21,191 bases of DNA, from the NCBI RefSeq assembly GCF_000388065.1, contig NW_009242979.1, forward strand, positions 831,709 to 852,899, written 5' to 3'. This stretch comes from Fonticula alba (Eukaryota > Opisthokonta > Rotosphaerida > Fonticulaceae). The position numbers and the translations under genes are program-made. The notes under the pieces are model-generated. The model was not told the origin of the DNA. It saw nothing but the letters and a program-made list of their open reading frames with translations, and did not search any database. This document shows positions 1 to 10,300 of this stretch, in pieces (positions within the stretch are counted from its first letter, which is position 1; each line of letters opens with the position of its first letter).

Positions 1-97
1 CCTGCACCCCGCTTGTACTGACGCCTCACCTGCCCCTCGCCTTCGGTCGCCACAGCCTCCGGCCCCCTGTCCTAGCCCCCGCCCTCACGCGTGCACT

Positions 98-3000
98 ATG
101 GATAGCCGCGATGGCGCCTCTGCTCTGATGGGCTCCTTCGACCCGGCGCCCGATGCCACCCTCCCGAACAACGACACCGTCTCCGTCCCCCCGGCCGCCG
201 ACGTGACCGATACCCATGATGCTGACGGCGTCGCCGTGGCCGACTCGAGCGAGCTTCCCTCCTCCGCGTCGGATGGAACGTCCGCCTCGCTGAAGGCCGA
301 GTCTCTCGGCGGCGAGTCATGCTCCTCGGTGGAGGGCGTGAGCCAGGCTCACAAGCCCGATGCCGAGGCCGACCCGTCGGTGTCTCTGGCATCCGTCCAC
401 CTGACCCCGGAGGCCGCTCCGCCGGTTTCGGTTGAGGTGCCCGATGCCAAGGCCGACCTCCTGGCTCCGGAGGAGGTGGTGTCCCCTGGTCCGGCGGCCC
501 GGCCGGCTGGCAGCGCTGCCGCCGCCACTCGCCGCCGCCGCGGGTCCATCATCCATTCGGATGCCGGGCTGCCCAATGTCCAAGCCCTGGCTGAGGCCAT
601 CACCTCCGGTGCTGACACCTCCAGCCTCTATGGTGCTGGTGCCGGCCGGCCTCGGTCGAACTCCATCTACTCGGTCTCCTCGCAGGCTCCCTCTCTGACG
701 GAGATCGTCGTGGCCGACGAGCACTACAACAAGCCGCCCTTCTGCATTGACCACGCGGTGGTCACCCGGATTTTCGGTGTCAGTACGTGTTGCTCGGGTC
801 TCCTCGCCGGTCCCCCCCCCCCCCCCCTTGTGATCTGATTCACATCCTTGAATGCTGCCATGCTCCTCCTCTCTCCTCACGTCCGCCCGGTCCTGACTCC
901 GCCTCCGCGCCTCCGCGCCTCGCGCACAGACCCCAAGCGTGGCCTTAGCTCCGCCGAGGCGGCCACCCGCATGCTCAACCATGGCCCCAACGAGCTGACC
1001 GGCGATTCGAAGATCAACATTTGGATGATTCTCTTCGATAACCTGGTCAACCCGATGATGATTGTCCTGACGGTCTGCCTGATCATTTCCATTGTCACCA
1101 GCCAGTGGATTGAGGCCGTTGTGCTGATCATCTTCATCATTGTCAACGGTACCATTTCCTTCGTTCAGGAGTGCGTTTCTCTTTCTCTCTCCCCCCCCTC
1201 CTTAAATCGATGCATCCCCTTGGACCCTCCCTCGTCCCCCCTTTTGCGATGCGCGTCTCCTCTCTCTCTCTCCCCCCCCCCCTCTCGCACCTCTTCGGAC
1301 AAGGGCGCATTCTAATGCCATATCCTCTCTATTCCCCCCCTCCCTCCTTCGTCACAGGCTTCGCTCCGAGAAGACCCTCCAGGCCCTGCGGATGATTTCG
1401 TCGCCGGTGGCGCGCATCCTGCGCGATGGGCGCCTGGTTGAGGTGTCGGCCACCGAGGTGACCATTGGTGATATTATCGAGATTGTCGAGGGTGACCAGA
1501 TTGGCGCGGACATCCGTCTGATCAAGGCTGTCAACCTGCGCATTGACGAGGCTCTGCTCACCGGTGAGACGGTCCCCGCGGCCAAGGTCACCCATGCCAT
1601 TGACGATCCTCTCTGCCCGCTGGGCGACCAGCGGAACATGGCCTTCAAGAGCACGGTCGTGACCCAGGGCCACGGCCGGGGTGTGGTCACCTCCATCGGC
1701 ATGGACACGGCCATTGGTCGGATTGCCAAGGCCGTGCTGTCCGGCGGCCCGGCCTCCACCAAGACCCCGGTCCAGCGCCAGCTCAATGTCCTGCTGTACA
1801 TCCTGCTGGTCATGGCCCTGCTCTTTGCGCTGACGGTCATGGCGGTCAACAAGTTCAACTTCAAGGACAAGACCATCCTGCTGTATGCGCTGGCCGTGTC
1901 GGTGGCTGTCATCCCGGAGGGTCTGCCGGCCGTGGTGACGGTCGTCTACGCGTATGCCGTCCAGCGGATGACCCGGCAGAAGGCCATCATTCGTAAGCTC
2001 AACTCCCTGGAGGGGTTGGGCACGGCGACGAACATTTGCTCCGACAAGACCGGCACCATTACCATTGGCCAGATGGTGGCCACCGAGTTCTGGACCCCGA
2101 CGGCCCACTGCAAGGTCACCGGTCAGGATATGGATTCCGGCGGGCAGTTCCTTCTGAAGGAGGATTCGCGCCACCCGGGCGAGCAGGTCCTCTCGGCCGA
2201 TGGTACCACTTCCGATGCGGCGGCGGCCGGTGCTTCGCCCCGCGCCAGCACCCAGCGGGTGCTGCCCTTCGACCGGGTGTCCGAGGATATTCGCCACCTG
2301 CTGCAGGCTTGCACCCTTTGTGCCACGGCCACCATCACCCTCCACGAGGAGGAGTGGGTGACGGCCGGCGACCCGACCGAGGTGGCTCTGGTGGTGCTGG
2401 CCGGCAAGGCCGGCGTCATGCGGCCGGATTTGGAGCGCGATTGGACTTTCGCCTCGGAGTTCCCCTTCGACGCCTCGCTCAAGCGCATGACCATGATTTA
2501 CCATGCTCCCCGACTGGGCCAGACCCTGACCTACATCAAGGGTGCCACCGAGGTGGTGCTGGAGCGGTGTGTGACCCGCGTTGGCGGTGATGATGGGACT
2601 ACGGTGGTGCCGATCGATGCGGCCTTCTGTGCCCAGGTGATGGGCATCGCCGAGCGCATGTCCATGCAGACCCTGCGTGTGTTGGCCTTCGGCTATCGCC
2701 TGGACAAGTATGACCCGGATGGCCGGGTGCAGACCATCGAGGATCGTGACGCCAATGAGCGGGACTTCATCTTCCTGGGGCTGGTCGGCATGTTTGATCC
2801 CCCGCGCCCGGAGTCCTATGAGGCAGTGCGGATTTGCCATGAGGCCGGCATCACGGTGCACATGGCCACCGGTGATCACCCGCTGACGGCGCATGCCATC
2901 GCCGAGAATGTGGGCATCGTGCCGGAGAACTGCCCCAGCTGGATGGTCATGGTGGCTCGCGACTTTGATGCCATGACCGACGAGGAGATCGACAAGATGA

Positions 3001-4136
3001 CGGAGCTTCCGCGAGTGCTGGCCCGTTGCTCGCCCGAGTCCAAGGTCAAGCTGATTGAGTCGCTCCATCGTCGTAAGAAGATCGTCGTCATGACCGGTGA
3101 CGGTGTGAATGATGCCCCGGCTGTCAAGTATGCCGATGTCGGTGTGGCCATGGGCCACGGTGGTACCGATGTCACCAAGCAGGCCGCCGACTTGGTGGTG
3201 ACCGATGACAATTTCATGACCATCGTGCGCGCGGTGGCCGAGGGCCGCCGTGTGATCAACAACACTTCCAAGTTCATTCGTCTGCTGATGACGGTTTGCC
3301 TGGCGCAGCTGGTGGTGCTGGCCTGTGCGCTGGCCTTCTCCGATTCCAGTGGCCACTCGATCTTCCCCCTGTCGGCCATTCAGATTCTCTGGATCAACCT
3401 GATGACCGCCGGGCCGCAGGCCATGGGTGTCGGTACCATGGAGGGTACCAAGGAGAATATGGAAGTCCCGCCGCGTACCGCTCGGTCGGTGGTGTTCAGC
3501 TGGGAGATCCTGTGCGACGTGCTGGTTTTCAGTGCCTTCATCGGGTTGCTGTCGCTGGCCATGTTCGTGTGGGCCATCGAGTCGGCCTCGCCCATTGGCT
3601 TTGATGTGGTCAGCTGCAATGATCGTGCTTCCTTCGGGGATCCTGGCTGTGCGGAGATTTTCCGCGCCCGCACGGTGTGCTTCAACAGCATGATGCTCAT
3701 GCTGATCACTCACGCTTGGGTGATGGTGGTCCCGAACCAGTCGCTCATTCGTGTGCCCTTCCGCCTGACCCGGAACCTGGCCCTGACGTCCATTGCTTCG
3801 GTGATCCTGCTGTTCCCGCTGATCTATGTGCCCTTCATCAACCTGGATGTCTTCGGCCAGGCTCCCATCACCTGGGAGTTTGCCTTCATCTTCGGCTCCT
3901 TCGGTGTGTACCTCATCTTCTGCGAGCTGTACAAGCTGCTCAAGTACCTGATCCTGCGTAAGCTGGTTCCGTGGATTCGGTCGCGCCGTCGCGCGGCCGC
4001 CCCGGCCGATGCCCATGAGATGACCGCCCTCAACATCAAGGACGGCGACTTCTACCATGGGTACCGGAGCCCGCCGATGGGTGCTCCGGCCAGCTCGCGC
4101 CTGTCCAACGCCTCGCGCCCCTCCTTCTCCCAGTAA
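98..4136 (+). CDS. P-type (P2) cation-transporting ATPase, possibly ENA/type IID-like; 3 exons
   Basis: Joining exons 98-782, 930-1170 and 1358-4136 gives a 1234-residue protein. It should be a membrane ATPase that moves a cation through a phospho-aspartate intermediate. Residues 1 to about 200 are Ser/Ala/acidic and probably disordered. A cation-ATPase N-terminal segment follows (GLSSAEAATRML near 233-244, GPNEL at 247-251). M1 and M2 lie at about 264-308, TGET of the actuator domain at 377-380, PEGLP in M4 at 495-499, the DKTGT phosphorylation site with D538, a KGA nucleotide-binding motif, and TGDGVNDAPA at about 888-897. Six more hydrophobic segments make ten. The stretches around WIEAVV, EKTLQALR, SSP and DEALLTGE, and M6 (ILWINLMTAGPQA), resemble ENA/type IID Na+ or K+ exporters. 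PEGLP is more typical of SERCA, PMCA and SPCA pumps, so the transported ion is uncertain. The start has A at -3 and no upstream in-frame ATG is visible. Confidence 0.93.
783..929 (+). other. Intron 1 of the P-type ATPase gene (147 bp)
   Basis: The donor is GTACGT and the acceptor GCACAG. Splicing is phase 1 and creates an Asn codon, giving GVNPKRGL as expected for the N-terminal domain of cation ATPases. A CTGAC branch-like motif sits at 893-897. A 16-nt C run (812-827) lies in the 5' half. The reading frame hits a stop at 836, so retention would truncate the protein. Confidence 0.87.
1171..1357 (+). other. Intron 2 of the P-type ATPase gene (187 bp)
   Basis: The donor is GTGCGT and the acceptor GTCACAG. 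Splicing is phase 2 and joins FVQE to LRSEKTLQALR, restoring the conserved block after M2. The intron is rich in CT and C tracts. A CTAAT branch-like motif is at 1312-1316. Confidence 0.88.
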
Positions 4137-4266
4137 GGCGAGAGAAGAGCGCACGCGCGCGGCTGTGCCTGTGCCTGTGCCTGTGCATGGCCGGGGGGCT
4201 TTCGGGGGGAGGACACATGTCTTCCTCTCCTCCCTCATGCACCGGCTCTCCTTCTCTCCCTCCCTC

Positions 4267-4270
4267 CCTC

Positions 4271-4308
<38 letters not shown>
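4267..4308. repeat. (TC)n microsatellite
   Basis: A CT dinucleotide repeat of about 42 nt with one CC interruption near 4280, about 130 bp after the ATPase stop codon. It probably lies in or just beyond the 3' UTR. Confidence 0.95.
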
Positions 4309-4312
<4 letters not shown>

Positions 4313-5183
4313 CGAGTGTGCGAGTGTCCCCCACACCGGAACCGGGCCAGCATGCGACACACGCGCGGAGGCTTTCCCCGAGATGTCCGCAGCGGCGTCT
4401 GGGGGGCTGGGCGCTAGCGCAAGGAGGGGATCAGGAGCGCAGGGGCAGCAAAGGAGGAGTGAGAGGCAAGACGAGCACCGGCTTAGAGAGCTTGTCTCCT
4501 CCGGCCCCTAGGCGGGGCACCTCCCTCCCCTTCTCCCCCTGTCGCGCGCGCCCCGCGCATGACTTTGTCCATATACTCCATGTGGCGTGTGGCGCGCCCC
4601 CTCTTTTCCTCCCTCCCCCCTCCCCCACTCCAACTTCTCTCCCCTCTCCTCAGGGCGAGGCTATGAAGGGCCAAAAGCATGTGCATATTCTGCAAAGTGT
4701 GCAGTCTCCTATTGCCTCTCCCTTCCCGCTCCTGCTCTCCAGTCAAAGATCATGGTGTGCCCTCCCCGTGTTGTGGGTGTGCATGTGTGGGTGTGGCTTT
4801 CTCCGCACACGCGTGCACGGCGCCCGCCTCCTGCCATGCTCCCCTCCTGCCACCTCTCCGATCCTTCTTCCCTCTGATGCTTCTTAGGTTTTTCCTTGTG
4901 CCCACCGTCCGGTGAGAGAGGCCGCGCTCGAGAGGCCATGTGGTGCGGGGAGGGGGGGCGGGGGAAGGGCGGCCAGCAGGAGTTGTCTTTTGCCCTTTCC
5001 CCCTCCTCTATCCCCCCTCCCACTCCACCCCTCGCGCGTGAGTGTCCCTGCCGGCGGCGCCGGGCGTCTGGAGAGGGCTGAGACATGTGTTCCCCCTTTC
5101 TCCTCCCAGTCCTTGTGTGCATCTCCCCCTTCCTATTTTCCCTTTCCCCAATGTTGCCACAGCAATTCATCAATACATCCCTG

Positions 5184-5185
<2 letters not shown>

Positions 5186-5220
<35 letters not shown>
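5186..5220. repeat. (TC)n microsatellite
   Basis: An uninterrupted TC dinucleotide repeat of about 35 nt in the gene-poor spacer. Confidence 0.95.
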
Positions 5221-5222
<2 letters not shown>

Positions 5223-5601
5223 ACACACGGGTCTTTCTCCGGTGGGCGAGCTGTGCCGGTCCCCCCTTACGCCTTGTCTGCCCCGGTGCCGGCCCACAGT
5301 TGCTAGACGGGGAGAGGCCTTGTCGGTCAACAGTTGCCACATCTTCCACACGGCCTCTGAGCCCGGAGAGGGGAGGCAGGACAGTGTTTTCATCCACCGC
5401 CCTGGGTCACGTCACTGGGGCTAGTCATAGGTCGCCTCGTGCATCACGTGCCGACGCAATGGAATTCCAGGTCCCTCGCCGGCCTCTCCTGGTGCCCCCC
5501 GTGGAAGGCGCCAGAGACCCCGCCGTTAGGGGGCGGGGGCATGGGGCGCGAGCGGGGATCATACGTGGCTGGAGAGAGGGAGGGAGGAGGCGCGCCGGAG
5601 T

Positions 5602-5680
<79 letters not shown>
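5602..5680. repeat. 79-nt guanine homopolymer
   Basis: An unbroken G run of 79 nt, flanked by ...GGAGT on the left and CCTGG on the right. The exact length is unreliable because sequencing and assembly handle such tracts badly. If real, it can form G-quadruplex or triplex structures. Confidence 0.9.
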
Positions 5681-5682
<2 letters not shown>

Positions 5683-6500
5683 TGGAAGTTGCGATGGGCG
5701 CCGGTCCCCCGCGTGCGAAGCAGGCGGCAGGCCCCTTTCTCCCGGGCCCGGCAGACTGGGTGTGCAAGCGGACCCTCAAGGGGGGGAGGGGAAGGGGGGC
5801 TGGGAAATGTGGGGCGGCTCCATGGCGCGGGGGGAGCGCGTGCTCGTGCGCGCGCATGCGCGCGGCCTCGGCCCCTCCGAAGACGCGTATTTGTGTGGGG
5901 CGCCGCCGTGGCCTCATGGGTGTTTTTTCCCCCCCCACCAAGCTGGTACCGGGCATGTGGCCGATCAAGGGGGGGGGGGGCGGGGGCGGGGCGAGCACGC
6001 GCGGCCTTTCCCGCGGAGTACCGCACGCCTCCGGAGCCTCACTGGCCGTGGGGGGCCGGAGGGGGGGTCGGAGCCCCGCCGGGGCCGGGTGCGCGGGACC
6101 CAAACGCGCACCCGTGTGGATCTGGTTGTGGTCTCACCGGGGGCGGGGGCCCCGGCCACCAGTCACCACGACGCCGGTCCTCTCCCGCCTTGTGGCCCTC
6201 ATTCGGTGGTGGCCGTGCCCTCCCATCGGACTCCCCGTGGCGGCCCGACCGTGCTATGTGACAACATGGGATGGAATCTGCCAACCAGCGCGTGTGCCGG
6301 GGCCACATGCGCGCGTGTGTGCGCCGAAGCAGGTGGCCGGTCGGCCGGGCAGCCCGGCGGCCGGGCGGGGGCTGCCAGGTGGCCGTCTAGCACATGGGTC
6401 TGGGAGGCCCCCCGGCCGGGCGGCCGACTGGCCGTCGCGATAGTTGCCGCGACTGGAGGGGAGAGAGAAAGGAAGCCGGGCAGGCAGCCGGGGTGCTGGG

Positions 6501-6537
6501 TGCGGGGTGCGGGGTGCGGGGTGCGGGGGGGGGGGGG
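6501..6537 (+). repeat. TGCGGGG heptamer tandem repeat running into a G13 tract
   Basis: Three exact TGCGGGG units (6501, 6508, 6515) are followed by a fourth TGC and 13 G. It lies directly against the left boundary of the 341-bp repeat and shares the G tract with it. Confidence 0.85.
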
Positions 6538-6865
6538 ACTCACGCCGCTGGATGTGGCCACACCCGGCTCGGAGCAACACGGCCCGGACCCCGTGTGGTC
6601 GTGCTAGTGCGGCTTCTTCTGCGCATGCCATGGGCTTCATGGGCGTGCTAATGATGCCGGCCGACGTCCAAGCCGCTTCTGTCGACCGTTTCTCGCTCCT
6701 CCTGCCCTCCGGGACCCGGGGCCGGGGGGACCCGCGGCATGGCCCAGCCCGGCGGGGGTGGCATTCTTGGGGCCTGTGCGCCTCATCTAAGGGCCACACA
6801 GGCCCGCGCATCGACCAGCCGGCGCCCCGGTGTCCGGCTGCTTGTCCTCCCCCCCCCCCCCCCCC
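6525..6865. repeat. 341-bp direct repeat, copy 1 (G13 ... C17)
   Basis: By eye the unique core (6538-6848) is identical to 10647-10957, with a constant offset of 4109. Both copies begin with exactly 13 G and end with a C run (17 here, 18 in the second copy). No similarity is apparent outside these homopolymers. The block lies upstream of the transporter gene and its partner lies downstream. No transposase, terminal TG...CA or target-site duplication is seen. It could be a true repeat or one contig placed twice. Confidence 0.9.
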
Positions 6866-7300
6866 GCGGCGTGCCTACACGCTGACACGGCCACTTGCGT
6901 GACCGGCCACTTGGGGGGCGGGGATGTCCCTTCGCGCTGATCTGCCGTCACATACCCCGGCAAGGGCCTCCCTGGAAAAGGCAAGGCGGGGCAGCTTTTT
7001 CTAGCGCCCCTGCAACTGGGCGGATCGCCCACTCGGGGATCCGGCTGCGTCACTGGAAAGAGGATCTCGTGTGCCTCTCCATCCCCCTCTCCTCCCTCCG
7101 CCCTCGCGATCGCTCCTCTCGCCCTGACCCTTTGTCCCCCTCCGCGGTTTCTTTGTCTGTCTGTCTTTTCCTTGGGGTTTCTCCCCCATCTCTTTGTTGT
7201 CCACTTTTGCGCCGGCCCAGCTACTGCCCCCTCCCCCCCCCTCGGACTTAAGTGTCGGTTCCCGTCAGCTAGTCTCCCCTGTGTGTCTGAGGAGCCAACC
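6866..7300 (+). other. Upstream and leader region of the transporter gene
   Basis: No gene is seen in this 435-bp stretch. From about 7070 the plus strand becomes pyrimidine-rich (CTCC, TTTC and CCCC clusters), as expected for a promoter and 5' UTR in this GC-rich genome. No TATA box was recognised. The frame is open upstream of the start, but the first in-frame ATG is at 7301. Confidence 0.45.
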
Positions 7301-10300
7301 ATGTCGGGTCGAAGGCGCAAGCAGAAGAACCGCTCGCGGCCGGCTACCGCCGACCCGAGCGTGCCGGAGGTGGCGGTCGCCGCTCCGGTCGATGAGGACA
7401 TCGCCGTCGCCGTCGACAGCCAGGATGGTATCATTGAGGATGATAGCATCGTCCTTGATGAGGGGGATGACGTCGCCGACGGCCCGGCCGAGGTTGACAA
7501 CTCCCCTGAGCCTGTTGTCTCGGAGGTGGTGCTTCAGGGTGCCGATGTGCCGGCCACCATCGAGCCTATGCCGGAGGCAATCGTGCCTGAGGTGGTGCCC
7601 ATCGAGCCTGCACTTGAGGCCGCTGTTGAGCCCGTGATTGAGCTTGCCAGCCCGCCGGTGGCCGAGGTGACGGTCGAGCCGGTGGCCGAGGTGACGGTCG
7701 AGCCGGTGGCCGAAGTCACTGTCGAGCCGGTGGCCGAGGTCAGTGTCGAGCCGGTGGCCGAGGTCAGTGTCGAGCCGGTGGCCGAGGTCAGTGTCGAGCC
7801 GGTGCCGGAGATTGCCTCCTTGATCAGCCCCGAGGCTGCTCCCACTCCCATGGCTGATATCCTGTCTCCGGTGGCCCCGGAGCCGGTCGAGGTCCCACAG
7901 ACCATCACATTCATCGGGGCCATTCCCGGGTCGGTGCCGCCGCGGCTGTCAGAGGCATCGACCATCGTGTCACGGTCGTCCGAGGCGTTGTCCATGGCTT
8001 CGCGGGCTTCCGAGGCTTCGGTTGGCGGTGTGCCGCCGGCCCTGGCCTCGGTGCGCCTGCGTCCGGCCGGCGACCAGACCGCCGACATTGTGGTCCCGGC
8101 GCTGGAGGCCCCGCCGAACGCCGGGTCCGCCGGTGCCCGGCGCATTGTGGTCCCCACCAGCCACATTCCCTCGCTCAATGCCGATCCCGACTTCAATGCC
8201 ACCTACGTGGACCCGGTGGAGTCGGAGCCTGCCTCGCCGGCTGGCGACGATTCTCCCAAGGACCGGTCGTCCTACGTGGTGGACACATCGCACAGCCTGA
8301 ACAGCGGCGGTGCGGCCGATGAGGCCGACGGCCCGTCCGGCGAGCGGACCTCCCTCCTGGGCAACAATGCGGTCCCCTTCTCGGCCAGCCGCATCAGCGG
8401 CACCACCGGGCCCGTGGTCGATACCAAGACCGCCCTCGAGCAGGAGGCCCTCCGGCGCAATGCCATCGAGGCCGCCGAGAAGGGCCTCGACGAGGAGGCC
8501 GACGCCGACAGCCCCGAGGGCAAGCAGTCCAGCGTGACCACCATCTTCTCCATCTGGAACACCATGATCGGCTCGTCCCTGCTGTCCATGCCCTGGGCTC
8601 TGAACCAGTCTGGCTGGCTGATGGGTCTCTTCACTATGCTGGTCATGGTGTCCATTTGCACGTATACCGCGCTGCTCATTGTGCGCCATGACCATGGTAA
8701 CGGCCGTCGTGGGGTGGTGGTGGACTTTGCCGACCTGGCGGCCATGTACTTCGGCAAGTGGGGCGCCCGCGCGGCGGCCATCTCCTCCATCGGTGTCTTC
8801 TGGGGTGCCACCTTCGCCTATGGCATTCTCATGAGTGGTTTCCTCTACAACCTCGGCGACCAGATCGCCTACTGGGTCAACGGGCTCGGTATTGAGGACA
8901 CTCCGCTGGCGCCCTACTGGACGCCGGAGTATGTGGCCATCTTCCTGCTGATCCTCATCTTCCCCCTGACCTTGATCAAGAACTTCAGCTTCTTCGCGCG
9001 CTTCACCTCGCTGGGTATGTTCCATCTTCTTTCGGTCCCCCTCCGGGGCTTCTCTTCCTGTCGCAGGCCTTCTCACGCCGCCCTCTCTCCCCCTCTTTCT
9101 GTCCCCCCCCCGCCGGCCCTCCCTGCAGGCACCATCTCCGTGATCTACATGATCGGCTTCGTGGCCTACTGGGCCATCAGCAGCGGCTTCGTATATGGCA
9201 ACGCCACCCTGTTTACGGGGAAGTTCTACTACTTCAGCGGCGTGCTCACTCTCTCCTTCTACATTCACAACGCGATCCTCTCCATCATGCGCAACCAGCG
9301 CAACCCGGAGAACAACGCGCGCGATCTCTCCATCGCCTACGTCCTTGTCTTCTTCTCCTACCTCGCCGTGGCCTTCCTCTTCTACTTCTGTGTCGAGGAC
9401 AAGTCCAAGATCTATGATGTGCGTTCACATGCTCGCCGGTTTGCGCGTCCGCATGGGTTGATCCACATACCCGCCCACGGTTCGCCGGCACGCGCCACCG
9501 AATTATCTGACCATCTGTTTGTTCATGGCGTCTCGTCCTCCCCCCGATGTTTCCCCCCTTCCTCGCATGGCAACCTCGCGTGCTGTCGGTGGCCTGCCTT
9601 ATCTGCCTGCCTGTCCCACCCCGCACAGAATCTGCTCCGCAACATCCAGGAAATCGCCCCCGGCAACGGCGGCCTCTTCGTGGCCCAGCTGCTGCTTCTG
9701 TTCCAGATGATCACCATGTATGTGCATTCCTGCGTCCTTTTCTCCCCCCTCTCCCCTGTATTTCGCTGCCCTTCGCGAAGCGGGCCCTTGCTGACACATG
9801 CTACTGCCCCCCCCCCCCCCCCCCCCCACAGTTTCCCCCTCATTGCGTACATTATCCGCTTCCAGTTCATGAGCTTCGTCTACAACAACCCCTACCCCTC
9901 GACCTTCAAGGTTCTTGCGGTTCATGTCATCCTCTCTGCCACGTGTATCCTGATGGCGGTCTTCTACCCGAATGTTGGCGACGTTCTCCGGTACGGTCCC
10001 CCTCCCCCCTTTGTTTTTTTTTTCCTCGTGTTCTTCCTGCCGCTGGCATTTGCGCAGCTGCTCTTGTCACTCTTTCCGCCGGCGTGGCGCGCACCTTCGC
10101 TCACACGTCGTTCCTCCCCCGCTGATGTCCCCTTTTGCAGCTTCTCCGGCGCCTTCTTTGGCATGATTGCCGTCTACATGCTGCCCATCGGCTTTGAGGT
10201 CATGGAGAAGAAGCGCCAGGGTCTGCTCACCAAGACCAGCATCGTCGTTCACTGTGCGCTGATCGCCATCGGTGTGGCCAACTTCGTTGCCCAGTTCTTC

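Larger units (their letters stand above)
4137..6524. other. Gene-poor spacer downstream of the ATPase gene
   Basis: I see no convincing gene here. The long open frames on both strands translate to Pro/Gly/Arg/Ser-rich low-complexity sequence with no family resemblance, as expected for GC-rich DNA with few stops. The stretch holds the ATPase 3' UTR, two CT microsatellites, a 79-nt G run and many shorter G or C runs. No AATAAA was seen close after the ATPase stop. No tRNA- or rRNA-like segment was recognised. Confidence 0.6.

Noticed and set aside
1329-4334. A 1001-codon minus-strand open frame opposite the ATPase
   Set aside because: It is the antisense shadow of the P-type ATPase exon 3, rich in His, Gly and Arg, with no domain. 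The plus strand has all P-type ATPase motifs in order.
5042-6607. A 521-codon plus-strand open frame across the G79 tract
   Set aside because: It consists of poly-Gly and Pro/Arg/Gly low-complexity sequence. Overlapping frames are equally open on both strands because stops are rare in such GC-rich DNA.
6535-6811. Minus-strand open frame inside the 341-bp repeat, ending near a GTGAGT donor-like site, as a possible exon
   Set aside because: The peptide matches no family I know. The donor does not fit the GTRYG pattern of the verified introns, and no partner exon is visible. It may still be worth a search, but cannot be called a gene.
7172-7300. An N-terminal extension of the transporter upstream of 7301
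   Set aside because: The frame is open, but it begins at a TTG and contains no ATG before 7301. The 7301 ATG has a suitable context.
7970-9268. A 432-codon minus-strand open frame opposite the transporter
   Set aside because: It is an antisense shadow of the SLC38A9-like exon 1 (Gly/His/Arg-rich) and has no recognisable family features.
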